A DNA stretch of 28,924 nt. Origin: Candidatus Omnitrophota bacterium. Lineage in GTDB: Bacteria; Omnitrophota; Gorgyraeia; Gorgyraeales; Gorgyraeaceae. The first letter of the stretch is position 1, and every line of letters starts with the position of its first letter. Location of the stretch: contig DNHS01000058.1 of assembly GCA_003485765.1 (NCBI GenBank), positions 1-28,924 of the forward strand. Direction: 5' to 3'. The notes below the pieces were generated by a model that was given only the letters and a program-made list of their open reading frames with translations, ran no database searches and was not told the origin of the DNA. The translations under genes were made by a program, and so were the position numbers. Below, piece after piece: positions 17,385-24,406 of this stretch.

Positions 17385-17413
17385 ATTATCTATTATTTGC
17401 CTACTCTGGTCAA
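17385..17413 (-). promoter_or_regulatory. Promoter of the second carB operon
   Basis: TTGACC (17413-17408) and GATAAT (17390-17385) with a 17-base spacer. The carA promoter at 21942-21970 has almost identical boxes (TTGACT, GATAAT, 17 bases), which suggests matched expression of the two units. The transcript would start near 17378 and include the leader frame and hairpin. Confidence 0.6.
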
Positions 17414-17432
17414 GAAAAATAAATCTCTTGAG

Positions 17433-17469
17433 CAACTTGACAAATCAACATTGTTAAAATGTCAAGTTG
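17433..17469. repeat. Inverted repeat at the end of the canonical carB
   Basis: Ten-base arms CAACTTGACA and TGTCAAGTTG are separated by 17 bases and span the carB stop codon at 17462. On the minus strand there is no immediate T run, so it is a weak terminator candidate. A T-rich stretch (TTTATTTTTC) follows about 12 bases later. Confidence 0.4.
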
Positions 17470-20400
17470 TTAAATATTCTTGGATAGACTTTACCTGAAA
17501 ATCATTCTTCAAAGTTGCTTCAATACCGTTTACTGCTGCCTGAGCGCCTGAAATAGTAGTGATACAGGGGATGCCATGCATGACCGCAGCGCTTCTAATA
17601 GGTTTTGAATCAGACTGGCTTTTTTGGCCTGAAGGTGTATTTATAATTAACTTTATTACACCGCTCTTGATATAATCAAGTATTTTCGAGTTGCCTTCGC
17701 CTATCTTGCCCAGCATTTCTGCCTTAATATTATTTGAGCCGAGCGCCTTATGAGTGCCTTTTGTAGCTATAATTTCAAAACCCATATCTTTAAGTTTTTT
17801 AGCTATAAAAACTATATTACGCTTATCCTGGTTTTTCACGCTTATAAATACTTTTCCGTTTTTCGGCAATGCCTGGCCTGCGGCAATCTGCGATTTGTAA
17901 AATGCCCTTCCAAAAGAAGTATCTATCCCCATGACTTCACCAGTTGATTTCATCTCAGGTCCAAGAAGTATGTCAACTCCTGAAAATCTTGAGAACGGCA
18001 AAACTGATTCTTTGACAGAGATATGGTTTACCTTTTTCTCTTCGGTAAAACCAAGTTCTTTCAGAGACTTGCCTGCCATAACCTTAGCTGCAATTTTAGC
18101 AAGAGGAATGCCTATGGCCTTGCTTACAAAAGGCACTGTCCTGGACGCCCTTGGATTTACTTCCAAGACATACACTGTGTTCTGCTTAATAGCGAACTGT
18201 ATATTTAAAAGTCCTTTGACTTTCAATCCCTTTGATATAGCGTGCGTATGTTTTCTTATTATTTCTATAATATCATCACCTAACGTATGTGGAGGCAAAA
18301 CGCACGCAGAATCTCCTGAATGTATGCCTGCCTCTTCTATGTGTTCCATTATCCCGCCGATTACTGCAATATCGCCATCTGAAATAGCATCTACGTCAAC
18401 CTCAATGGCATCCTCTAAAAATTTATCTATTAAAATAGGATGTTTTCCTGAAACCTCTTTTGCCTCTTTGATAAATTTAAGCATAGAGCCTTCGTCATAA
18501 ACTATCTTCATAGCCCTGCCTCCCAGGACATAAGAAGGCCGGACAAGCACAGGATAACCTATTTTTTTTGCAATACTTAGGGCCTTGGTTATTGAAGTTG
18601 TGGAACCGCTTTCCGGCTGGGCAATTTTAAGTTTTTTAAGAAGCTTTGAAAATTTCTTTCTGTCTTCCGCCATATCTATGGATTTTACACTTGTCCCTAT
18701 AATCGGAGCTCCAGCCTTTTCAAGTTTTCTTGCTAAATTAAGCGGCGTCTGTCCCCCGAATTGGACAATAACCCCGTCAGGTTTTTCTCTGTCTATAATA
18801 TTCATCACATCTTCAAATGTAAGGGGCTCAAAATATAATTTATCAGATGTGTCGTAATCTGTTGAAACTGTTTCAGGATTTGAATTTACCATGATTGTTT
18901 CATACCCAAGCTCTTTTAAGGCAAATGAAGCGTGGCAGCAGCAATAATCAAATTCAATGCCCTGTCCTATTCTATTCGGCCCGCCTCCTAAAATCATGAT
19001 CTTCTTTTTCTTTGACGGCTTTGCCTCGTCTTTTGTCTCATACGTTGAATAATAATACGGGGTATACGCCTCAAACTCTCCAGCGCATGTATCGACTAGC
19101 CTGAAAACAGCTTTTATGAAATGCTGTTTTCTGTAATTACGCACCTCCTGTTCGCTGGAGCCGGTCAATTCAGCTATTTGAGCATCGCTGAATCCACACT
19201 GCTTCGCCTTAAGCAATATTTCAGATTTTATCTCTAATTTTCTTTTTATTTTTATCTTTATTTTTATTTTGCTTTTAGATTTATGCCTTGAACTTTTGGC
19301 TATCTCTTTTTCCATCTCCACAATATCTTTTATATTCTCAAGAAACCACGGGTCTATTTTGGTAAGCTTATGGATTTCTTCTACGCTATATCCTTTCTGT
19401 AACGCGTATTTAATATAAAAGATTCTTGATGCATTTGGCTCCTCAAGCCTATGCCTTATCTTTTCATCAGGGATATCTTTATAAGATTGTTTGTTATCAA
19501 GGCCTGCATGCCCTATCTCAAGGCCCCTTAATCCTTTCTGCAAAGCCTCTTTAAATGTCCTTCCTATTGCCATTGTCTCGCCAACTGACTTCATTGATAT
19601 GCCTAAGACGTCCTTTGCCTCTGGGAATTTTTCAAAAGTAAACCTCGGGATCTTCACTACGCAGTAATCTATGGTTGGTTCAAATGACGCAGGGGTAACT
19701 TTAGTAATATCATTTTTTATCTCGTCAAGCGTGTATCCTACTGCTAATTTAGCCGCAATCTTTGCTATTGGAAAACCTGTCGCCTTGCTTGCCAGAGCAG
19801 AGCTCCTGGAAACCCTTGGGTTCATTTCTATGACGACCATTCTCCCGTCTTTTGGATTTACCGCAAATTGTATATTTGACCCTCCTGTTTCAACGCCTAT
19901 TTCTCTAATGATTGCCAGACTCGCATTTCTCATTTTTTGATATTCTTTATCAGTCAATGTCTGGATAGGCGCAACAGTTATTGAATCACCTGTGTGTATA
20001 CCCATAGGATCCAGGTTTTCTATTGAACAAACTATAACAACATTATCCAACTTATCCCTCATCACCTCTAATTCATATTCCTTCCAGCCTAAGATAGATT
20101 CCTCTATGAGAATTTCGTTTATCATGCTGTTTTGAAGGCCTAGCGCCGCTATTTTTTCAAATTCCTCTTCAGTCCTGGCAATCCCGCCGCCTGTTCCTCC
20201 AAGGGTAAAGCTGGGCCTTATAATTACCGGCAATCCTATTTTTTTCATTGCCTTTTTAGCCTCTTCCATATTATAAGCCATCTCGCTTCTTGGGAGGTCG
20301 AGCCCTATTTTGAGCATTGCATTTTTAAAACACTCTCTATTTTCCGCTTTTTTTATGGCGTTATAATCAGCTCCTATCATTTTAACATTATACTTATCAA

Positions 20401-20722
20401 GAACTCCCATTTCCTTTAGTTTCATTGCTGTATTAAGCGCGGTCTGGCCGCCAAGTGTAGGAAGGAGCGCATCAGGTTTTTCTTTCGCAATTATTTTTTC
20501 GCAAACTTCGGGCGTAATAGGTTCTATATATGTGATATCCGCTGTTTCAGGATCAGTCATTATAGTGGCGGGATTAGAGTTTATGAGCACTATTTTAAAA
20601 CCTTCTTCTCTTAAAGCCTTGCAAGCTTGAGTGCCTGAATAATCAAACTCGCACGCCTGGCCTATTATTATAGGGCCGGAGCCGATTATTAAAATTTTAT
20701 GTATATCAGTTCTTTTTGGCAT
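17462..20722 (-). CDS. carB: Carbamoyl-phosphate synthase large subunit, canonical copy
   Basis: A complete 1086-residue CarB that with CarA makes carbamoyl phosphate from bicarbonate, ammonia (from glutamine) and two ATP, for pyrimidines and arginine. It keeps the standard N-half (GSGPIIIGQACEFDYSG), NPRVSRSSALASKATG, the linker VDTCAGEFEAYTPYYYSTY, the C-half GGGPNRIGQGIEFDYCCCHA and the C-terminal regulatory domain ending near ITTISGAQAAVNGI. An insertion of about 20 residues near 480-500, low-complexity and basic (alternating Lys and Ile), is coded by an A-rich tract (T-rich on plus) around 19236-19275 and sits in the oligomerisation domain. Its ATG lies within the end of carA (17-base overlap) behind GGAG. 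It is the natural partner of that carA. Confidence 0.96.
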   Translation of the reverse strand: MPKRTDIHKILIIGSGPIIIGQACEFDYSGTQACKALREEGFKIVLINSNPATIMTDPETADITYIEPITPEVCEKIIAKEKPDALLPTLGGQTALNTAMKLKEMGVLDKYNVKMIGADYNAIKKAENRECFKNAMLKIGLDLPRSEMAYNMEEAKKAMKKIGLPVIIRPSFTLGGTGGGIARTEEEFEKIAALGLQNSMINEILIEESILGWKEYELEVMRDKLDNVVIVCSIENLDPMGIHTGDSITVAPIQTLTDKEYQKMRNASLAIIREIGVETGGSNIQFAVNPKDGRMVVIEMNPRVSRSSALASKATGFPIAKIAAKLAVGYTLDEIKNDITKVTPASFEPTIDYCVVKIPRFTFEKFPEAKDVLGISMKSVGETMAIGRTFKEALQKGLRGLEIGHAGLDNKQSYKDIPDEKIRHRLEEPNASRIFYIKYALQKGYSVEEIHKLTKIDPWFLENIKDIVEMEKEIAKSSRHKSKSKIKIKIKIKRKLEIKSEILLKAKQCGFSDAQIAELTGSSEQEVRNYRKQHFIKAVFRLVDTCAGEFEAYTPYYYSTYETKDEAKPSKKKKIMILGGGPNRIGQGIEFDYCCCHASFALKELGYETIMVNSNPETVSTDYDTSDKLYFEPLTFEDVMNIIDREKPDGVIVQFGGQTPLNLARKLEKAGAPIIGTSVKSIDMAEDRKKFSKLLKKLKIAQPESGSTTSITKALSIAKKIGYPVLVRPSYVLGGRAMKIVYDEGSMLKFIKEAKEVSGKHPILIDKFLEDAIEVDVDAISDGDIAVIGGIMEHIEEAGIHSGDSACVLPPHTLGDDIIEIIRKHTHAISKGLKVKGLLNIQFAIKQNTVYVLEVNPRASRTVPFVSKAIGIPLAKIAAKVMAGKSLKELGFTEEKKVNHISVKESVLPFSRFSGVDILLGPEMKSTGEVMGIDTSFGRAFYKSQIAAGQALPKNGKVFISVKNQDKRNIVFIAKKLKDMGFEIIATKGTHKALGSNNIKAEMLGKIGEGNSKILDYIKSGVIKLIINTPSGQKSQSDSKPIRSAAVMHGIPCITTISGAQAAVNGIEATLKNDFQVKSIQEYLTT

Positions 20723-21848
20723 ACTGCTCCATTATCTCTACAAATCTCTTAAACAAATACCTTGAATCATGCGGCCCGGGAGACGCTTCTGGATGATACT
20801 GCACAGAAAATATTGGTAGTTTTCTATGGGTCATGCCTTCAAGCGTATTATCATTTAAATTTATATGAGTAAGTTCTATTTCGTCTTTATTCAGAGAATC
20901 TATATCAACGCAAAACCCATGATTCTGCGAAGTAATGTCTATTTTGCCTGTTTTCAAATCTTTAACAGGGTGGTTTGCGCCCCTATGCCCGAATTTTAAT
21001 TTGTAAGTTTTTCCTCCAAATGCAAGGCCTAATAACTGGTGGCCAAGACAGATCCCAAATATTGGTTTTTTGCCAAGAAGTTTTCTAATCTCTTCGATTG
21101 CATAAGTAACCGCTGCTGGGTCTCCTGGCCCATTTGATAGAAAAATGCCATCTGGATTCTGGGCCAAAATATCTTTTGCCTTTGTATCACAAGGCACAAC
21201 TGTTACATCGCAGCCAATATCCATAAGACAGCGCAATATGTTATATTTAATACCAAAGTCCATTGCGATAACTTTAAAGCGAGCGTTTTGGCGTAAAGCA
21301 TCCTTCGACTCCGCTCGGGACAGGTAGGACAGAGAGTAAACCGTTTTCGCGTTATATGATTTTTTACATGTAACTTCTTTCACCAGGTCTCTGCCTATAA
21401 GCCCTGGTGAATTTTTTGCTTTTTTAATAAGGCTTTTGGGATTCAAATCTATTGTTGAAATAATACCTTTCATCGCGCCTTTTGTTCTTATGTGTAACGT
21501 AAGAGACCTTGTATCAACGTTCTCTATGCCTATAATATTATTTTCTTTTAGATATTGGCCCAGGCTTTTTTCGGAACGGAAGTTACTTGCAATTTTACTG
21601 CTCTCTTTTATAATAAAGCCTTCAACCTTAGGCCCTGAGGATTCTACGTCATACTTATTTATACCGTAATTACCTATAAGAGGATAAGTCATTGTGACAA
21701 TTTGTCCTTTATAAGAAGGGTCTGTCATTATCTCCTGGTACCCAGACATGCTGGTATTAAAGACAATCTCCCCTAATCTTTCGCCTTGCGCTCCGAAAGA
21801 AATACCTTCAAAAATCGTCCCATCTTCCAATGCAATAAAAGCTTTCAT
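20706..21848 (-). CDS. carA: Carbamoyl-phosphate synthase small (glutaminase) subunit
   Basis: CarA hydrolyses glutamine and feeds ammonia to CarB. The 380 residues match the family. The N-terminal domain begins KAFIALEDGTIFEG; the class I amidotransferase domain has LSNGPGDP, the nucleophile Cys in FGICLGHQLLG and the catalytic His and Glu in YHPEASPGPHDS. Between the domains, where E. coli CarA has a variable linker, the codons for LSYLSRAESKDA resemble an inserted repeat (21301-21331). GGGG five to six bases upstream of the ATG serves as Shine-Dalgarno. The gene lies behind a promoter, a short leader frame and an intrinsic terminator, so it is likely controlled by attenuation. Confidence 0.97.
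   Translation of the reverse strand: MKAFIALEDGTIFEGISFGAQGERLGEIVFNTSMSGYQEIMTDPSYKGQIVTMTYPLIGNYGINKYDVESSGPKVEGFIIKESSKIASNFRSEKSLGQYLKENNIIGIENVDTRSLTLHIRTKGAMKGIISTIDLNPKSLIKKAKNSPGLIGRDLVKEVTCKKSYNAKTVYSLSYLSRAESKDALRQNARFKVIAMDFGIKYNILRCLMDIGCDVTVVPCDTKAKDILAQNPDGIFLSNGPGDPAAVTYAIEEIRKLLGKKPIFGICLGHQLLGLAFGGKTYKLKFGHRGANHPVKDLKTGKIDITSQNHGFCVDIDSLNKDEIELTHINLNDNTLEGMTHRKLPIFSVQYHPEASPGPHDSRYLFKRFVEIMEQYAKKN
21301..21331. repeat. Candidate dispersed repeat inside carA
   Basis: The plus strand reads TCCTTCGACTCCGC followed by TCGGGACAGGTAGGACAG. This resembles a short sequence (CTTCGACTCCGCTCAGGACA type) that I recall scattered between genes of many unrelated bacteria. Here it lies in frame in the CarA interdomain linker and codes for SYLSRAESKD. 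Only one copy is in the window, so repeat status rests on recall. Confidence 0.35.
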
Positions 21849-21863
21849 AGTTACCCCGTATAC

Positions 21864-21900
21864 AAAAAAACGTCCTGCCTCATAAAAGCAGAACGTCTTT
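21864..21900 (-). terminator. Intrinsic terminator in the carA leader (candidate attenuator)
   Basis: On the minus strand the arms ACGTTCTGC and GCAGGACGT pair fully with one U-G wobble, the loop is nine bases, and a run of seven T follows. Flanking A and T bases can lengthen the stem. The wobble pairs only in the minus-strand RNA, so the terminator is directional. The T run ends 15 bases before the carA ATG and the whole lies downstream of the promoter at 21942-21970. It could also simply end the nifU transcript, but it then would also block carA. Confidence 0.8.
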
Positions 21901-21921
21901 GTTCAATATCAATATAAACAT
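21880..21921 (-). CDS. Candidate carA leader peptide (13 residues)
   Basis: The frame MFILILNKDVLLL begins about 14 bases after the predicted transcript start, passes through the whole 5' arm of the terminator, and stops at TGA in the loop. The first half is U-rich in RNA. This is the arrangement used by pyrBI of enteric bacteria, where a ribosome close behind a UTP-starved polymerase disrupts the terminator. Shine-Dalgarno matching is weak (GAATAG). Translation is inferred only. Confidence 0.45.
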   Translation of the reverse strand: MFILILNKDVLLL

Positions 21922-21941
21922 TCTATTCTAAAGCCCTATAT

Positions 21942-21970
21942 ATTATCTATAAATCACCATATCCAGTCAA
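21942..21970 (-). promoter_or_regulatory. Promoter of carA operon
   Basis: TTGACT (21970-21965) and GATAAT (21947-21942), 17-base spacer, each five of six to consensus. Predicted start near 21935 gives a leader of about 87 bases that contains a short frame and an intrinsic terminator before carA. It lies directly after the nifU stop codon. Confidence 0.7.
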
Positions 21971-21992
21971 GCTATTTTACCGCCAAGTTTGT

Positions 21993-22211
21993 TTAGACGG
22001 ATTCTACGCTGACTATCTCTGGGATTTCTTCTTTTAATGCCCTTTCGACCCCGTTCTTAAGCGTCATCTGAGACATAGGGCAGCAACCGCATGCGCCTTT
22101 CAGCTTGACCTTCACAATGCCGTCTTTTACATCTATTAGTTCTATATCTCCACCATCCTGCTGTAAAAACGGCCTTATCTTCTCTATCGCTTTCTCAACC
22201 TTTTCTTTCAT
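21993..22211 (-). CDS. NifU-like C-terminal domain Fe-S scaffold protein
   Basis: A 72-residue stand-alone NifU C-terminal domain, which binds a [4Fe-4S] cluster between subunits and passes it to target proteins. The pattern is complete: IRPFLQQDGGDIELIDV (about 9-25), then the cluster motif GACGCCPMSQMTLK with the CxxC cysteines near 38-42. The frame runs upstream to 22271, but the ATG at 22211 is preceded by GGGGAGGTAAT, the best Shine-Dalgarno in the window, and matches the family start. It follows the DUF39 gene, from which it is separated by TTTGTAAC repeats and a 35-bp palindrome. Supplying clusters to the sulfur enzyme upstream is plausible. Confidence 0.93.
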   Translation of the reverse strand: MKEKVEKAIEKIRPFLQQDGGDIELIDVKDGIVKVKLKGACGCCPMSQMTLKNGVERALKEEIPEIVSVESV

Positions 22212-22236
22212 ATTACCTCCCCACTTCCCTTTTCTA

Positions 22237-22271
22237 ATGTTACAAAACGAGTCATACTCGTTTTGTAACAT
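22237..22271. repeat. 35-bp palindrome, copy 2, with nearby TTTGTAAC repeats
   Basis: Sixteen-base arms (ATGTTACAAAACGAGT and its complement) flank the central CAT. Copy 1 at 8486-8522 is identical except for one central base and the outer ends. The octamer TTTGTAAC in the right arm also occurs as a direct repeat at 22292-22299 and 22301-22308, and in reverse in the left arm, giving four copies in about 70 bases. This favours a protein-binding site, though a terminator hairpin or small mobile repeat remains possible. Confidence 0.8.
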
Positions 22272-22315
22272 AGGTACAAAATTATGCTTTGTTTGTAACT
22301 TTTGTAACTAAGCCT

Positions 22316-23521
22316 TTATTCTATTGGCCTTTCTTTTAAAGCTTTGAAGCTAACCCCTGATTCAGCGCCAGGAATTGGAGCAACTGGTTCTGTCAACAGG
22401 AACTCTCCATCTCTTATCAAGCCTTTTAATTTTTCCGCTATCTCAACTGCCTTAGAATAGCTGGAGAGAGCGCCTGTAGGAACATCTTTACCTTTGACTG
22501 AAATTTTACCGCTTTTTAGCTGCTTATAGTTCACTTCCCCTAGGCTGCCAGGGATACAATTTGGGTATGCTTCGCTATAATCAACTATCTGCGTCCAAAT
22601 ATCTTCATCTTTTACAGCTGTAAACTTACAGATCTCTTCATTCAATATTGGTATAGGAACTCCTATACCAACTGTAAGGGTAACACCATAACCCTGGAAA
22701 GTAGCCCCAACCAGATAATCAGGCGACATCTGTTTTAAATCGCCTATTACAGCCAGCGTCCCAGCAGGCGCCTGAGGAATTCCTGTATCTTTGCGTTTTA
22801 CAGTAGGCGAATGTTGTGTACCCTGCCATGCTACATAACCAATCCCGCCTCCCAAAAAAATCTTCGTGCCTATACCTATTGTTTTATAATGCGGGTCGTT
22901 CAACAAAGGCGAAAGCTGGCCTGCTGAACAATAATAAGCATTTCCCAATTGCGGCCTTAATGCTCCCATATAGGTATAGATCATTCTATCAGATAAATTC
23001 ACAGCGCAGTTGTAATTCTGATAGACATTTCTCATATTAAAAAGCACTGCTTCATTAAGATCCTTGATATTGATCAAAGTCTCTAATTTTTTACGCGGAT
23101 AACAGTCTGTCCCGTAGGCAGTAGCCCTGAGCGTAACATCTTTCCCCGCTACTAACTCTTGTATTATATGAGCTCCTCCATACTTAAATTCTCCAGGATA
23201 TACCTTATTTCTGGGGTCATCATCCGGAAGAGCGGTAGCGCCTAAGTATAAATCAACCGCTGCAAAACCTGCGTATACAGGAACATCATTTACAGTAACA
23301 TGTCCTCCGCCTAACTTTATCCTGGGTTTTGAATGGCCGACATTGAAATAAGCCCCGGAAGAACACATTGGGCCAAAAGTGCCTGTAGTGACAACGTCTA
23401 CTTTTTCAGCTGTCTTTTGTACGCCGTCTTTTTCAACAAGATCTATTATTTCTTCTGCAGTTACAACAACTGCTTTACCTTGCTTAATCTTTTCGTTTAT
23501 TTCTTTAATTGTTTTTGCCAT
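22316..23521 (-). CDS. DUF39 homocysteine biosynthesis protein (aspartate-semialdehyde sulfurtransferase type)
   Basis: A 401-residue DUF39/HcyS-family protein. In methanogens and some sulfate reducers, members turn aspartate semialdehyde and sulfide-derived sulfur into homocysteine. Conserved cysteines appear as Cys53 in FGPMCSSGAYFN and Cys140 in TAYGTDCYPRK, matching the two-cysteine chemistry described for the family. Glycine-rich blocks IKLGGGHVTVNDVPVYAG and KIFLGGGIGYVAWQGTQHSP are also typical. There is no fused CBS or ferredoxin domain, and no NIL-ferredoxin partner is in the window. AAGGAG precedes the ATG, 13 bases after an Rrf2 regulator gene, and a NifU domain follows. This context supports a sulfur or Fe-S role. 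The exact substrate is inferred from family. Confidence 0.88.
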   Translation of the reverse strand: MAKTIKEINEKIKQGKAVVVTAEEIIDLVEKDGVQKTAEKVDVVTTGTFGPMCSSGAYFNVGHSKPRIKLGGGHVTVNDVPVYAGFAAVDLYLGATALPDDDPRNKVYPGEFKYGGAHIIQELVAGKDVTLRATAYGTDCYPRKKLETLINIKDLNEAVLFNMRNVYQNYNCAVNLSDRMIYTYMGALRPQLGNAYYCSAGQLSPLLNDPHYKTIGIGTKIFLGGGIGYVAWQGTQHSPTVKRKDTGIPQAPAGTLAVIGDLKQMSPDYLVGATFQGYGVTLTVGIGVPIPILNEEICKFTAVKDEDIWTQIVDYSEAYPNCIPGSLGEVNYKQLKSGKISVKGKDVPTGALSSYSKAVEIAEKLKGLIRDGEFLLTEPVAPIPGAESGVSFKALKERPIE

Positions 23522-23534
23522 CCTAGGCTCCTTT

Positions 23535-23987
23535 TTAAATACAGTAAGGCGTATCTACATTACTATTTTTAAAATTCTCAACTCTTCTTACAAGCTCAGC
23601 GAATGTAACGGTATCCACTACTAGAGATGTAGCTGTATAAACATGGCTCCAGATATCTTTAAACACACAATGCGGAAAATCATTGCATTTTTCATAGCTC
23701 TCCTTATTAGCGCATGCTACTGGTTCAATAGGGCCTTCAATAAATCTTATGACTTCTCCAACAGTAATAGTTCCAGGAGCCCTTGCTAAAAAATACCCGC
23801 CATTTATTCCACGTTTACTCCCAACAAACCCGCCTTTTTTTAAAGTAAGGAGTATCTGCTCTAAAAATTTATATGGGATATCGCCTTTTTTAGCAAGCTC
23901 TTGAATAGACAGCACTCCTTTATTATAGTGCAGGGCCAGACTAAGCACAGCTTTTAAACTATAATCACCTTTATAAGTTATTTTCAT
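23535..23987 (-). CDS. Rrf2-family transcriptional regulator with Fe-S type cysteine triad
   Basis: A 150-residue winged-helix Rrf2 protein. The N-terminus MKITYKGDYSLKAVLSLA, the recognition region LSIQELAKKGDIPYKFLEQIL and the wing GGFVGSKRGINGGYFLAR are standard. Three cysteines in the order C..x11..C..x6..C (VACANKESYEKCNDFPHC, about 91-110) match the cluster-binding triad of IscR- and NsrR-like members, which CymR lacks. It is the first gene of a unit with the DUF39 protein and NifU domain, so it may sense Fe-S or sulfur status and control them. AGAGG precedes the ATG. A TATAAT promoter overlaps a possible operator upstream, which suggests autoregulation. Confidence 0.93.
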   Translation of the reverse strand: MKITYKGDYSLKAVLSLALHYNKGVLSIQELAKKGDIPYKFLEQILLTLKKGGFVGSKRGINGGYFLARAPGTITVGEVIRFIEGPIEPVACANKESYEKCNDFPHCVFKDIWSHVYTATSLVVDTVTFAELVRRVENFKNSNVDTPYCI

Positions 23988-24003
23988 TGCAAACCTCTAA
24001 TCT

Positions 24004-24036
24004 CTATAATTATGATTAACTTGGTATAGATTATAG
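24004..24036. promoter_or_regulatory. Possible Rrf2 operator
   Basis: CTATAAT (24004-24010) and its complement ATTATAG (24030-24036) are spaced by 19 bases and the second copy contains the -10 box of the Rrf2 gene promoter. A regulator bound here would cover the promoter. AT-rich arms of seven bases can arise by chance. Confidence 0.35.
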
Positions 24037-24057
24037 CATAATAAAAAATAAGGTCAA
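24030..24057 (-). promoter_or_regulatory. Promoter of the Rrf2-DUF39-nifU unit
   Basis: TTGACC (24057-24052) and a perfect TATAAT (24035-24030) with a 16-base spacer. The transcript would begin near 24023, leaving about 35 untranslated bases that include the AGAGG of the regulator gene. Confidence 0.65.
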
Positions 24058-24156
24058 TAAAAAAATATTAATTTTTTATGATAAATTAAACTTTAGGGAG
24101 GCCATTCGCTGCGCTATGAGGCTCCTATTCGTCGCCTCATTACGCTTGCTCAGAAT

Positions 24157-24179
24157 CAAACTTGCCTTCGGCAAGTTTG
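24157..24179. repeat. Short perfect hairpin with TTC loop
   Basis: Arms CAAACTTGCC and GGCAAGTTTG are exact complements around TTC. There is no T run after it, so it is not a terminator by itself. It is one of a series of inverted repeats in the gene-free stretch. Confidence 0.6.
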
Positions 24180-24245
24180 GCTGTGTCTATGTAACGATAT
24201 CAGAACCTATTTTAAAGGCTTACCCTTAAAATAAAAATTTCAACA

Positions 24246-24305
24246 CGAGGCTCGGCAGTCGGCTGATGGCTGCCCGCACCCAGCCATCAGCCGACTGCGT
24301 CCTCG
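24246..24305. repeat. 60-bp nested inverted repeat with CCCGCACC loop
   Basis: An inner stem of 18 perfect pairs (24255-24272 with 24281-24298; GCAGTCGGCTGATGGCTG) closes on the 8-base loop CCCGCACC. An outer CGAGG/CCTCG pair (24246-24250 with 24301-24305) extends it after a short mismatch. There is no terminator-like T run. The loop differs by one base from the loop of the palindrome at 24407-24456. Confidence 0.75.
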
Positions 24306-24406
24306 CTCTATCGCTATCTAAAGTATCTAATGTCCGTTCGTCCGCCTCTGGCCTATCACAGCTCCAAATACCCTATACGGCCAGAGTCCGAGCCAGCTTA
24401 ACGCTT

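Noticed and set aside
14068..20722. Tandem carB genes as an assembly duplication
   Set aside because: The proteins differ throughout, including the linker and oligomerisation domains, and each has its own upstream sequence, so they are true paralogues.
22212..22271. 20-residue N-terminal extension of the NifU domain
   Set aside because: It begins in the palindrome, and the internal ATG at 22211 has a far better Shine-Dalgarno and matches the family start.
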